Source: Conoideocrella luteorostrata
Lineage: Eukaryota > Ascomycota > Sordariomycetes > Hypocreales > Clavicipitaceae
Direction: 5' to 3'
Length of the DNA stretch: 64,000 bases
Assembly (NCBI GenBank): GCA_032433595.1
Contig: JASWJB010000006.1
Location: 124,001-188,000 of the forward strand
Shown: positions 63,175-64,000 of the stretch, piece by piece
Layout of the letters: each line of letters begins with the position of its first letter
Numbering within the stretch: the first letter of the stretch is position 1
Notes under the pieces: generated by a model
The model's input: only the letters and a program-made list of their open reading frames with translations
Database searches by the model: none
Told to the model about the DNA's origin: nothing
Position numbers and translations under genes: made by a program

Positions 63175-64000
63175 CAAGTGGTGTATGCAAGCCTATAAGC
63201 TAAGGGAAGCATGTGGACAGTGATTTGCGAGAATTTGAGACGTCGGCCACCCTAGTATTTATCTTTTTAGCCACATGAATGAGAAGCCATGCAAGATAGG
63301 CGCCCCGAGTCGAGAACATCATCAAGTCCATGCAATCACGGCTATCAAAAGCACTCTCGGTCTTATTATCATGGATCTTATATCCTTCTGGATTCATCTT
63401 CATTGTAGTGTTTCCCCCTTTGTGGCCGAATACACGCTAGCGGGTTGTGCAATATACAAACCAACTGCGGCTCGGTCACGATGTCCCTGCGAAGTCTCCG
63501 ACGAGCGGCGCTATGCCTCTTTCAGAGCTAGCCCCCACGACGTCCCCTCGCAGCTTCGGGACCGACAGCCATCCTTCTGTCCGAGCATCATCACTTGCGC
63601 TGCTCTCTCAAGTTCAACAGCCGCGTCAGTCAGACAATGAACCACACGAAAGTTGTTCGTCGCTTGACTGCTACTTGACGCCAGGTAGAAGAGAGGAGTC
63701 ATTCAGGACTACTCCGCTGCCGATTACATCATAAACGGACGATTTGATCTCATCGATTTGACAAATCTAAACTTTTGACACGCTCAGTCACTACGCCACC
63801 TCATATCACAATCAGCCCCTGGACTTTCTGTCGGGGTTAAACTATTGAATCGGCACTCGCCCCGGATTGGTGCAGTCGTCTATTTCCTTATCCACCTCGA
63901 TTCACTGTCTGGTTATATCGGATTGATAGCCGCATATTGGCAATCACATCGGACACGTCAGACTCATCTCATATCCGAAGCTCCCAACTTTCACAGCAGC
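63175..64000. other. Right-end intergenic, nothing recognised
   Basis: Upstream region of the DHA2 transporter. Overlapping frames at 63275-63734 have no support. Confidence 0.4.

Overview
The window is nuclear DNA of a filamentous ascomycete, most likely a sordariomycete of the Hypocreales type. The evidence is short (about 50-190 bp) GT-AG introns in nearly every recognisable gene, fungus-specific families (HsbA-like surface protein, HET-domain protein, PTH11/rhodopsin-like membrane protein, NmrA-like protein, hybrid histidine kinase with fused receiver) and an intronless fungal-type tRNA-Ala(TGC). Secreted proteases, a toxin-like pseudogene and an HsbA-like protein would suit an insect- or host-associated fungus. 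That lifestyle, and any genus name, is inference.

Layout. 1-7 kb: sparse, with a trypsin-like protease (2.56-3.72 kb) and an HsbA-like secreted protein (5.51-6.04 kb). 7.7-15.5 kb: conventional genes, namely a HOL1-type MFS transporter (-), a small-molecule-type SAM methyltransferase (+) and a 1001-residue hybrid histidine kinase (+). 16.8 kb: tRNA-Ala. 17.3-30 kb: an AT-rich accessory block holding two subtilisin-family genes whose catalytic residues are substituted, a toxin-like pseudogene, a repeat/CX3C secreted protein, a broken C2H2 zinc-finger gene and a tiny three-exon gene. 30.2-31.7 kb: PTH11-like seven-helix protein (-). 34.5-36.0 kb: a third subtilisin-family gene with an intact catalytic site. 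36.4-41.6 kb: luciferase-domain protein, NmrA-like protein and 2OG-Fe(II) oxygenase, with a truncated retrotransposon gag fragment against the oxygenase 5' end. 45.6-48.9 kb: an aspartic-protease-like protein and a HET-domain protein. 49-54 kb: gene-poor, with minisatellites and coding-like scraps. 54.1-55.4 kb: nitrilase/cyanide hydratase with a 10-nt micro-exon. 57.2-57.8 kb: RNase T1-fold-like protein that has lost most active-site residues. 58.9-60.8 kb: a large membrane protein of unknown function. 61.3-63.1 kb: DHA2-type MFS transporter.

Most striking pattern: catalytically impaired relatives of secreted enzymes gather here. Two S8 subtilases carry different active-site losses (His->Leu plus Ser->Gln; His->Tyr plus oxyanion Asn->Asp), yet they keep open reading frames, matching introns and secretory pro-regions. 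A syntenic-type paralogue stays intact, and the RNase-like protein follows the same trend. Clear pseudogenes (toxin-like, C2H2) with several stops and frameshifts lie among them. A second window-wide signal is a 9-mer, TACGGAGTA/TACTCCGTA, found about eighteen times in intergenic DNA, sometimes as a perfect 16-bp palindrome.

Exon boundaries were derived by eye from reading frame, splice consensus and family continuity. No transcript evidence or database search was available.
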